A stretch of DNA of 18,086 bases from Limiplasma sp031549415 (GTDB lineage: Bacteria; Bacillota; Clostridia; Christensenellales; Aristaeellaceae): contig JAVBPU010000010.1 in assembly GCA_031549415.1 (NCBI GenBank), positions 1-18,086 of the forward strand, read 5' to 3'. Numbering within the stretch: the stretch's first letter is position 1; each line of letters begins with the position of its first letter. The notes under the pieces are model-generated. The model saw nothing but the letters and a program-made list of their open reading frames with translations. It ran no database searches and was not told where the DNA came from. Shown piece by piece: positions 7,407 through 12,643 of this stretch. The position numbers and the translations under genes are program-made.

Positions 7407-7567
7407 TAGAGCAAATTCCGAAAACGTAGCCACAGGATTTGCGATAGATTTTTCCCTGGCGCTTAGCCGAGGAAGGGAGGCATCCTGGGGCTATGCGGAC
7501 CGGACGAGGCAACGCGCCGGGGGAAAAGATCCGCAAAGACTGGGCTATGTTTTTGGAATTGGCTCTA
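7407..7567. mobile_element. MITE-like repeat, copy 2, complete, with terminal inverted repeats and TA flanks
   Basis: The element proper is 7409-7565 (157 bases), bounded on both sides by TA (7407-7408 and 7566-7567). Its termini are inverted: left GAGCAAATTCCGAAAACG against the complement of the right end GAGCCAATTCCAAAAACA, with three mismatches in the first 18 bases and complementarity continuing through TAGCC. The interior folds further: TTTGCG (7438-7443) pairs with CGCAAA, and TTTTTCCCTGGCGC with GCGCCGGGGGAAAA, so almost the whole element can form one long imperfect hairpin. It sits between the convergent ydcZ-like gene and the unknown gene at 7565-8047, and its right flank supplies that gene's TAG stop. 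There is no coding capacity. Confidence 0.78.
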
Positions 7568-8047
7568 ATGCCCCAGCACCACGCCGGTGAGGGTGTTCAG
7601 CTCGTCCATGGCGGCCCCCAGCGCCGCCAGAGGGTCATTCACCTTCTGGCCGCTGGCCAGCTTGGCGTCATAGGCGTCAATGATGGTGTAGATATTGTCA
7701 AACACCGACTGGGTATACAGCCGCCCCACCTCGCCATACATGCTGACGTTCAGGTCGTTGAGCACTTCAATGCCATGCACGTACTGGCGCACCCGGCCCA
7801 GCACGCCGCTGGTGCTGGTGGCCCCCAGGCGGCTCAGGGAGTTGGTCTGACTCATGGCATGCTGCATCTCGCTGCGGATCTTCGCATTGCGCTGGTTTTC
7901 AAAGTTCCCCGGGTCCAGCCCGCCGCCGCCGGCCAGCCGGAACACCAGGAAGAACGCCAGCAAAATCACCGCCGCAATGAACACATTGCGCCACAGGTTG
8001 GACCGCACCGAAACATTGAAGCGGTTATAATTGGAATAACGGTTCAT
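7565..8047 (-). CDS. unknown single-pass membrane protein
   Basis: I do not recognise this 160-aa product. The N-terminus (1-20) is polar and Asn/Arg-rich, followed by one strong transmembrane segment (about 21-39, VFIAAVILLAFFLVFRLAG), a Gly-rich hinge (GGGGLDPGNF), and a mostly helical, soluble C-terminal region (about 50-157) without cysteines or obvious catalytic motifs. The positive residues before the segment suggest the N-terminus is inside and the C-terminal domain outside. ATG 8047 is preferred, with AAGGAGG ten bases upstream; GTG 8053 (two codons longer) is also possible. A very good promoter lies directly upstream, and the gene stands alone. Its stop codon is formed at the TA flank of the MITE-like element. 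Confidence 0.75.
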   Translation of the reverse strand: MNRYSNYNRFNVSVRSNLWRNVFIAAVILLAFFLVFRLAGGGGLDPGNFENQRNAKIRSEMQHAMSQTNSLSRLGATSTSGVLGRVRQYVHGIEVLNDLNVSMYGEVGRLYTQSVFDNIYTIIDAYDAKLASGQKVNDPLAALGAAMDELNTLTGVVLGH

Positions 8048-8082
8048 GCCCACGAGGCCTCCTTTGCGGGTCTTTTCAGCTA

Positions 8083-8111
8083 ATTATAGCATGTCCCCCC
8101 GCTTCTGGTAA
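8083..8111 (-). promoter_or_regulatory. sigma-A promoter of the unknown membrane protein gene
   Basis: On the minus strand TTACCA (8111-8106) is followed by 17 bases and a perfect TATAAT (8088-8083), with an extended -10 TG one base before it. It lies 35 bases upstream of the predicted ATG. The combination suggests strong constitutive vegetative expression. Confidence 0.75.
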
Positions 8112-8115
8112 AGAA

Positions 8116-8158
8116 AAAACGCCGCCTTCACGCCGGACGGCCCGCCCTGGGCGGCGGC
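8116..8158 (-). terminator. possible minus-strand intrinsic terminator
   Basis: Read on the minus strand, GCCGCC (8158-8153) pairs with GGCGGC (8126-8121) around an internally GC-rich loop, and is followed by G and a run of six T (8119-8114, with further pyrimidines). It precedes the promoter of the leftward unknown gene. It would block leftward transcription entering from the acyl-CoA synthetase locus. No minus-strand gene that needs it is visible. Confidence 0.45.
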
Positions 8159-8205
8159 CCTGTTCTTCCCCCCTGTTCTTCTTTTGCATCTGGCATCTTT
8201 TAGGC

Positions 8206-8234
8206 TTGACAAATCACCGGTCCTTGGTTACAAT
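8206..8234 (+). promoter_or_regulatory. sigma-A promoter of the T-box / acyl-CoA synthetase transcript
   Basis: A perfect TTGACA (8206-8211), 17-base spacer and TACAAT (8229-8234) predict a start near 8241, exactly where the T-box leader sequence begins. Confidence 0.88.
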
Positions 8235-8240
8235 CATGCA

Positions 8241-8470
8241 AACACAATGACGGGGTCCCGCCTTCCCAGTGCTTTTTAGAGAAGTGTCGGCCGGTGCAAG
8301 ACACCAAAGCCAAGGATGGCAACTCTCCCCCGAGTGGTTGGCGCGAAAGCAGTAGTGCCAAACGGGTCTGCCCGTCACAGCTTTTGAGGGGAAGCGCAAG
8401 CTTCAACCGAAGTGGTACCGCGGAAGGCATGGCCTCCGTCTTCGTTTTTGGAAGACGGAGGCATTTTTTC
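8241..8470 (+). promoter_or_regulatory. T-box riboswitch leader, probably leucine-specific
   Basis: The leader carries the T-box signatures in order: ATGACGGGG at the base of stem I, AGAGA (8277-8281), the apical GGTGCAAGACACC (8292-8304), a stem III-like hairpin TTGGC...GCCAA, ACGGGTCTGCCCGT, and the T-box proper AAGTGGTACCGCGG (8410-8423). In stem I, GCCTTCC pairs with GGATGGC above the specifier loop and CGGGG with CCCCG below it. The 3' loop strand reads AACTCT, so AA-CTC (Leu) is the best specifier. The TGGT at 8413-8416 pairs with a tRNA end ACCA (discriminator A), which fits tRNA-Leu and argues against Asn (AAC) or Ser (TCT), whose discriminator is normally G. Uncharged tRNA should stabilise the antiterminator and switch the downstream gene on. 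Class call is secure; amino-acid call is inference. Confidence 0.93.
8432..8469 (+). terminator. T-box regulated intrinsic terminator
   Basis: GCCTCCGTCTTC (8432-8443) pairs perfectly with GAAGACGGAGGC (8451-8462) around a seven-base loop, followed by a six-T run (8464-8469). Its 5' arm also contains the 3' half of the T-box antiterminator, making the two structures mutually exclusive. Confidence 0.93.
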
Positions 8471-8500
8471 GCTTCACCGATGCATGAAGGAGGGACCCCC

Positions 8501-10186
8501 ATGGCCTTTGTACCCACCCTACAGCTGAATCCCTATACTTTGCCCGGCCTGCTGCAAGACAACCTGAAAAAACACCCGGATAACGAATGTGTGGTGGCCC
8601 CCGAGTACGGCGTGCGCTGGAGCTGGAGGGAGTTTGACCGGCGCACCGGCGAAATCGCCCGGGGCCTGTACGCCTGGGGCATCCGCAAAGGGGACCATGT
8701 GGCCATCTGGGCCACCAACGTGCCCGAGTGGATGCTGGTGCAGTTTGCCACCGCCAAGCTAGGGGCGGTGCTGGTGACCGTGAACACCAATTATAAACAG
8801 TTTGAGCTGAACTATCTGCTCAGCCAGAGCGACAGCAAAATGCTGGTGATGATCGGCGGGGTGAAGGGCAACGACTACCTGGCCCACATCACCGGGCTGA
8901 TGCCCTCTTTGCTGACGGAGACGCCGGAAAACGTGGGCTGCAAGCAACTCCCCTGCCTGCAAAGCGTGGTGCTGATTGGCGACCCGGCGGAAAAGCCCCT
9001 GGGCGCCCGCGCCTTTTCGGACCTGTACGAGGCCGCCCAGGCCGTGCCCCAAAGCACCCTGGAGAGCATCACCGCCTCCCTGGACACCCACGACACCATC
9101 AACATGCAATACACCAGCGGCACCACCGGCTTCCCCAAGGGCGTGATGCTCTCCCATTTCAACATCGCCAACAATGGCCAGTTCATGGGCGATTGCATGA
9201 AGCTGACCCCCCAGGACCGGCTGCTGATTGTGGTGCCGCTGTTCCACTGCTTTGGCTGCGTGCTGGGCGTGATGAGCTGCCTGACCCACGGCTCCACCAT
9301 GGTGCTGATGGAAAAATACAACCCCGCCAAGGAAATGCAGCTGCTGCAGGAAGAGCGCTGCACCGCCGTCCACGGCGTACCCACCATGTTCATCGGCATG
9401 CTGGACCACCCAGACTTTGACAAATACGACTTTTCCACCCTGCGCACGGGCATCATGGCGGGCAGCCCCTGCCCCATCAAAACCATGCAGGACGTCACCG
9501 GAAAGATGAACGTGCGGGAGCTGACCATCACCTACGGCCAAACGGAATGCTCCCCCGGCATGACCATGAGCCGCACCGACGACCCGCTGGAGCTGCGGGT
9601 GTCCACCGTGGGCAAGCTGCTGCCCCACACCGAGGGCAAAATCATCAACCCCGAAACCGGGGAAGAGCTGCCCCGGGACACCCCCGGCGAGATCGTCACC
9701 CGGGGCTACCATGTGATGAAGGGCTATTACAAAATGCCCGAGGCCACCAAGCAGGCCATTGACGAGCAGGGCTGGCTGCACACCGGGGACATCGGCACCA
9801 TGGACGAGGACGGCAACTTCCGCATCACCGGTCGCCTGAAGGATATGATCATCCGCGGCGGCGAGAACATCTACCCCCGGGAAATCGAGGAGTTCATGTA
9901 CACCCACCCGGCGGTAAAGGACGTGCAGGTGGTGGGCGTGCCCGATGAAAAATACGGCGAGGAGGTCTGCGCCTGCGTCATTGGCCGGGAGGGCCACAGC
10001 GCCACCTCCCAGGAACTCATCGACTTCGTGAAAAACGGCCTCAGCCGCTTTAAGGCCCCCCGGTATGTGCTGATGATGGACAGCTTTCCCATGACCGCCA
10101 GCGGCAAAATCCAGAAATACAAGCTGCGGGAAATGGGCGTGGAACGGCTGGGCCTGCAATCGGCGGCCAACATTGAGACGGCATAA
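8501..10186 (+). CDS. acyl-CoA synthetase (AMP-forming), T-box controlled
   Basis: This is a cytoplasmic ANL-superfamily ligase: carboxylic acid + ATP + CoA to acyl-CoA + AMP + PPi. The 561-aa product carries all core motifs: P-loop YTSGTTGFPKG (204-214), TYGQTE (344-349), GWLHTGD (424-430), hinge region GRLKDMIIRGGENIYPREIE (444-463) and the catalytic C-terminal lysine in SGKIQK (Lys536). Overall it resembles the medium/long-chain FadD/YngI group rather than acetyl-CoA synthetase, but motifs do not fix chain length. ATG 8501 follows GAAGGAGGGA by five bases; the longer in-frame opening back to 8294 runs through the T-box and is not protein. The gene is a single-cistron unit. Control by an apparent leucine T-box suggests activation of a branched short-chain acid such as isovalerate; that is inference. 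Confidence 0.93.
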   Translation: MAFVPTLQLNPYTLPGLLQDNLKKHPDNECVVAPEYGVRWSWREFDRRTGEIARGLYAWGIRKGDHVAIWATNVPEWMLVQFATAKLGAVLVTVNTNYKQFELNYLLSQSDSKMLVMIGGVKGNDYLAHITGLMPSLLTETPENVGCKQLPCLQSVVLIGDPAEKPLGARAFSDLYEAAQAVPQSTLESITASLDTHDTINMQYTSGTTGFPKGVMLSHFNIANNGQFMGDCMKLTPQDRLLIVVPLFHCFGCVLGVMSCLTHGSTMVLMEKYNPAKEMQLLQEERCTAVHGVPTMFIGMLDHPDFDKYDFSTLRTGIMAGSPCPIKTMQDVTGKMNVRELTITYGQTECSPGMTMSRTDDPLELRVSTVGKLLPHTEGKIINPETGEELPRDTPGEIVTRGYHVMKGYYKMPEATKQAIDEQGWLHTGDIGTMDEDGNFRITGRLKDMIIRGGENIYPREIEEFMYTHPAVKDVQVVGVPDEKYGEEVCACVIGREGHSATSQELIDFVKNGLSRFKAPRYVLMMDSFPMTASGKIQKYKLREMGVERLGLQSAANIETA

Positions 10187-10189
10187 GGG

Positions 10190-10219
10190 GCGGGGGACGG
10201 CGGGGGCTTCGTCCCCCGC
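10190..10219 (+). terminator. GC-rich hairpin after the acyl-CoA synthetase gene
   Basis: GCGGGGGAC (10190-10198) can pair with GTCCCCCGC (10211-10219); the same 3' arm can also pair with GCGGGGG at 10200-10206. It begins three bases after the stop codon, where a terminator is expected, but no T-run follows (ACCCAGACG). It may end transcription, protect the 3' end, or be another dispersed palindrome. Confidence 0.45.
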
Positions 10220-10240
10220 ACCCAGACGTATACTGTGAAC

Positions 10241-10408
10241 GTAGGTTGTCAAAACCTACTAATAACAAGGGCAACCACTTTACCCACAGCAAGTGTAAAC
10301 TGGTTTAGAAGCCCGATGCTTAAAACTGAATAGGAAAAAGCCAAGAAATAAGGCTACGAGTTCACAGAAAAATGATGCAAATCATCTGTGCGCACATAGC
10401 CTTATTTC
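10241..10408. repeat. AT-rich stretch with successive stem-loops
   Basis: The gene-free interval 10220-10530 holds a series of hairpins. GTAGGTT/AACCTAC spans 10241-10259. AACCACTTTAC pairs imperfectly with GTAAACTGGTT around 10273-10305. AAGC/GCTT follows. A large hairpin at 10345-10408 has a perfect 12-base outer stem GAAATAAGGCTA/TAGCCTTATTTC, an inner stem CACAG/CTGTG and an apical ATGAT-GCAA-ATCAT. The large hairpin could serve as a two-way terminator isolating the toxin-antitoxin unit. Base composition drops sharply compared with the flanking genes. No gene is recognised here; a 36-codon minus-strand opening (10402-10512) is noted but not supported. Confidence 0.55.
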
Positions 10409-10530
10409 ATTTTGCCGCTAGTAGATAAAATGCGTTGCAAAAGCATGGCGGTATTCTCTTGCGTAGCAGAATAGCAAGCATTTCTTGCTGCTTTTAACAA
10501 AGCCATTTTCATTTTATGGAAACCGCTTCG

Positions 10531-10559
10531 TTGCCTTGCGTAGGTCGCAAGAATATGAT
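10531..10559 (+). promoter_or_regulatory. toxin-antitoxin promoter with palindromic operator
   Basis: TTGCCT (10531-10536), a 17-base spacer and TATGAT (10554-10559) form a good sigma-A promoter 38 bases before the antitoxin start. The spacer contains a perfect inverted repeat CTTGCG-TAGGT-CGCAAG (10535-10551) between the -35 and -10 boxes. That placement is what is expected for autorepression by a Phd/YefM antitoxin or its complex with toxin. Confidence 0.7.
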
Positions 10560-10596
10560 AGAATGTGGATAGATAAATAACAGGAAGGTGACATGA

Positions 10597-10887
10597 ATGA
10601 GCGAAACACGTATTCCAAGTGTTCTTACGGTAAAACCGTCTACTTCCATTCGAACAGACTATAAGAAGTTTTCCGAACTATGCCATCAAACTGATGATCC
10701 AATCGTAGTTACCAATAATGGTGAAAATGATTTGGTTGTTATGAGTCATGAAGCCTTTTGTAGGCGCGAAGCATGGTATCGCTTGCAGATGAAACTGGCA
10801 GTAGCTGATCAGCAGATTGCAAAAGGTCAGTTGACCGATCATGAAGATGTGATGAAGCGACTTAAGGGGCGCATCATCAATGAGTAA
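10597..10887 (+). CDS. Phd/YefM-type antitoxin
   Basis: This is a 96-residue labile antitoxin and probable transcriptional autorepressor of a type II toxin-antitoxin system. Residues about 1-60 match the Phd/YefM DNA-binding fold: VKPSTSIRTDYKKFSELCHQTDDPIVVTNNG followed by DLVVMSHEAF, the usual pattern. The C-terminal part (about 60-96) is the charged helical region that would wrap the toxin. Two ATGs are close together (10593 and 10597); only the second is in frame, and GGAAGGTG lies upstream at good spacing. It overlaps the toxin gene by eight bases, the normal antitoxin-first arrangement with translational coupling. Base composition is clearly more AT-rich than the surrounding genes, suggesting acquisition by transfer. 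Confidence 0.9.
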   Translation: MSETRIPSVLTVKPSTSIRTDYKKFSELCHQTDDPIVVTNNGENDLVVMSHEAFCRREAWYRLQMKLAVADQQIAKGQLTDHEDVMKRLKGRIINE

Positions 10888-11200
10888 TTATCGCATCCGT
10901 TATACCCAGCAGGCCATCGATGACATGGATGCTGTTTTCGATTATATCATGACCGATAACCAGAATGCCGCACTTGATATGTTAGCAGCTTTCGATCAGA
11001 GCATATCAAGATTAACGCATTCCCCCTTCATTGGCGCAGCAATTAGGACAGATGAACCTATGCTTATTGCACCGGGCTACCGCTATTTGGTTGTCGCTCC
11101 TTATTTGATTTTTTATCGCGTCGATGAAAACGAAGTCCATATCGGTCGAATCCTTCATAGCCGTCAAGATTGGTTGCAGCTACTGTTCGGCATAAGGTAA
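10880..11200 (+). CDS. RelE/ParE-family toxin
   Basis: This is a 106-residue toxin of the RelE/ParE fold. The N-terminal helix pair (YRIRYTQQAIDDMDAVFDYI) and the C-terminal sheet (GYRYLVVAPYLIFYRVDENEVHIGRILHSRQDW) are diagnostic; the RILHSRQDW ending is very common in ParE-like members. RelE proteins cleave mRNA on the ribosome, whereas ParE proteins poison DNA gyrase; sequence reading alone does not settle which applies here. It starts inside the last codons of the antitoxin (ATGAGTAA overlap) and is convergent with the GNAT gene. It appears full-length with no frameshift, so the module is probably functional. Confidence 0.9.
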   Translation: MSNYRIRYTQQAIDDMDAVFDYIMTDNQNAALDMLAAFDQSISRLTHSPFIGAAIRTDEPMLIAPGYRYLVVAPYLIFYRVDENEVHIGRILHSRQDWLQLLFGIR

Positions 11201-11315
11201 GAGCGCACTTATGTACCACATGAATGTGGAACGTGCAATCTTGCAGATAGCGTTTTGCACCTGTTGGTGCAAAAGGAATGAAAATGAGTTGTTGCAAAAG
11301 CGTTAAAACGGGAAT
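11201..11315. other. convergent intergenic gap with palindrome
   Basis: The 115 bases between the toxin and GNAT stops contain TTTTGCACC-TGTT-GGTGCAAAA (11253-11274), a perfect nine-base stem. Its A/T ends are in the opposite order to a normal intrinsic terminator (T first, A last), so its role is unclear. Confidence 0.5.
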
Positions 11316-11765
11316 TTATCGTTTTTTCTCCATAAGATAATTTTTCAGTAAAATACCTTGTCGCTCAACCTGTTGCTCTTTGAGAACTATATATCCTCTT
11401 TTTTCAAAAAACAGCCTTGCTGTAATAGAAGCGTAAGTGACGATTTTTTCATGTGCATTTTGTTCTAACTTATTGCAAATAGCCGTTGCCACGCCTTTTC
11501 CTTGATAATCCTTATGAACAAACAATCGGTCAAGATAACCCGTTTCATCTATATCCCCAAAGCCTATGATGATTCTATTATCTACTGCAACAACACTGTA
11601 ATGTTCGAGCAGAGTTTGATTCCATTTTTCTAAATCAACTTTACCAGTAGCCCAAACATTCAATTGTTCTTTTGTATAATCTCTTGCGTTCACTGTATGA
11701 ACCGTGTTATAAAACAGCTCTGCCAACTCTTCGCAATCTGATGATTGATATTCTCTAATTAACAT
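11316..11765 (-). CDS. GNAT-family N-acetyltransferase
   Basis: This is a 149-residue acetyl-CoA dependent N-acetyltransferase. The fold is visible in order: beta1 MLIREYQSSDCEELAELFYNTV, beta2-3 YSVVAVDNRIIIGFGDI, beta4 with motif A YLDRLFVHKDYQGKGVATAI (acetyl-CoA pyrophosphate loop QGKGVA at 88-93), and motif B ARLFFEKRGYIVL (117-129). This is the general small-molecule YafP/YitI-like type; the acceptor cannot be inferred. ATG 11765 was chosen with GGAGAGA upstream; an in-frame TTG at 11780 is less likely. A strong promoter stands about 45 bases upstream. Like the toxin-antitoxin pair it is AT-rich relative to its surroundings, so it may have arrived with the same island. Confidence 0.9.
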   Translation of the reverse strand: MLIREYQSSDCEELAELFYNTVHTVNARDYTKEQLNVWATGKVDLEKWNQTLLEHYSVVAVDNRIIIGFGDIDETGYLDRLFVHKDYQGKGVATAICNKLEQNAHEKIVTYASITARLFFEKRGYIVLKEQQVERQGILLKNYLMEKKR

Positions 11766-11809
11766 TTTTCTCTCCGCCAAATTCTGATTTATCGCATACA
11801 GCTCAATTC

Positions 11810-11838
11810 ATTATACCAACACAGCTTAAGCCTGTCCA
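11810..11838 (-). promoter_or_regulatory. sigma-A promoter of the GNAT gene
   Basis: On the minus strand TGGACA (11838-11833), a 17-base spacer and a perfect TATAAT (11815-11810) lie 45 bases upstream of the predicted start codon. Confidence 0.75.
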
Positions 11839-12147
11839 GCAACTTATATTGCAAAGCTCCTTTTGAAAAAATAGGTATTAGTCTTATGTCCAGCTAAGTG
11901 GGAATGGTGAAAAACAAGTCCGGCTGTGCCGTCATTGGTAAACCGGCTCAAATTTTTGACATTCCACCTTGACAAACTCCCTCCCCCCACCAGGGGCCAG
12001 CCCCTGGACCCATTATGAACCATTTTTGATCACTTTGGGTACCGCTGGTGCTGTCAAAGGCCGTTCCCATCAGGCGGCTTTTGTTGCGCCTCCTTGCAAA
12101 ATTGCAAGTGAGGGCGAAGCAAGGGTACCCCACACCACAACCTCAAA
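11839..12147. other. gene-free interval with GC palindrome
   Basis: I see no supported gene here. The AT-rich island ends near 11960, where GC-rich sequence resumes. A perfect hairpin CCAGGGGC-CA-GCCCCTGG lies at 11991-12008; with its flanks, read on the minus strand, it is the GGGTCCAGGG...CCCTGGTGG motif also present at 3177-3203. A second small palindrome CTTGCAA-AA-TTGCAAG is at 12093-12108. A 61-codon minus-strand opening at 11948-12133 runs straight through these palindromes and is not considered coding. Confidence 0.55.
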
Positions 12148-12189
12148 AACAGGGCCAAACCAGCGCGCATGCGCCGGTTTGGCCCTGTT
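12148..12189 (-). terminator. intrinsic terminator of the Sm-like gene
   Basis: AACAGGGCCAAACC (12148-12161) pairs perfectly with GGTTTGGCCCTGTT (12176-12189), extended past one mismatch by GCGC-GCAT-GCGC. On the minus strand the stem runs into TTTTTG, so it terminates the leftward gene 12214-12543, about 25 bases after its stop. Confidence 0.88.
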
Positions 12190-12213
12190 CCATGGGGGAG
12201 GAATCGAAAGAAA

Positions 12214-12543
12214 TTACATGTCCATGTCCTTTTCTTGCCCGCCAAGGCCGCCGCCAATACCGCCACCGCCCGCGCAATCGCCCCGGCCAGTGCAACGGGA
12301 GGTGATGGCCATCTGCGGCTCACGCGCTGCGGAGATGTGCAAGAAAGGAATCAGCGTGCGGCAACCGTCCGAGCTGATAAGGCGCACGGCGTTGCCAATC
12401 ACATTCAGCACCACGCCCCGGAACGTGCGGCCATTGATCAGGTGCAAAGCCACCGGATGTCCAACCAGACGGCGCAAAACGCCCTCCAAATTGCCATTTT
12501 GTTCGCATGACTCCATATTGTCGTCATCATAATACATGCTCAT
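12214..12543 (-). CDS. small Sm-fold-like protein with Gly-rich tail
   Basis: Not a named family I can assign. The 109-aa product has an acidic N-terminus (MSMYYDDDNMES), then a central region (about 18-72) with an Sm/Hfq-like strand pattern: helix GNLEGVLRRLVG, strands VALHLINGRTFRGVVLNVIGNAVRLISSDG and CRTLIPFLHISAA. The ING-x-x-F-x-G-V turn is characteristic of LSm-type small barrels. The C-terminal tail is Gly-rich (GGGGIGGGLGGQEKDMDM) after two cysteines. Similar small proteins in spore formers are sometimes sporulation- or coat-associated; here that is speculation. ATG 12543 is preferred over ATG 12537 because GGAAGGAGC lies eight bases upstream. It is monocistronic with its own strong terminator. 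Confidence 0.75.
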   Translation of the reverse strand: MSMYYDDDNMESCEQNGNLEGVLRRLVGHPVALHLINGRTFRGVVLNVIGNAVRLISSDGCRTLIPFLHISAAREPQMAITSRCTGRGDCAGGGGIGGGLGGQEKDMDM

Positions 12544-12643
12544 CGTAGAATGCTCCTTCCAGATATAGGTCCAAACGCCAGCGCGTCAGACAGAACATCC
12601 TATGTGAGTCCCTGAATTTTGTTCAGAGGATGAACACGCCCCT

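Noticed and set aside
8294..8500. N-terminal extension of the acyl-CoA synthetase
   Set aside because: The extension translates the T-box and its terminator; homology and a strong ribosome site start at 8501.
8759..10252. 497-codon minus-strand opening opposite the acyl-CoA synthetase
   Set aside because: Composition is His/Gly/Ala-rich shadow sequence and the plus strand encodes an intact ligase with all motifs.
10402..10512. 36-codon minus-strand opening (MKMALLKAARNACYS...) upstream of the antitoxin
   Set aside because: It looks protein-like and stays open further upstream, but it has no clear ribosome site, overlaps the large hairpin and runs toward the toxin-antitoxin promoter; no family is recognised, so it is not annotated.
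11253..11274. Palindrome between toxin and GNAT as a bidirectional terminator
   Set aside because: The stem starts with T and ends with A, the reverse of the usual A-stem-T layout, so termination is not supported.
12030..12130. GGTACCGC near 12040 as a second T-box
   Set aside because: It lacks the TGG-N-ACCGCG core, any stem I motifs and a following terminator or gene in the right direction.
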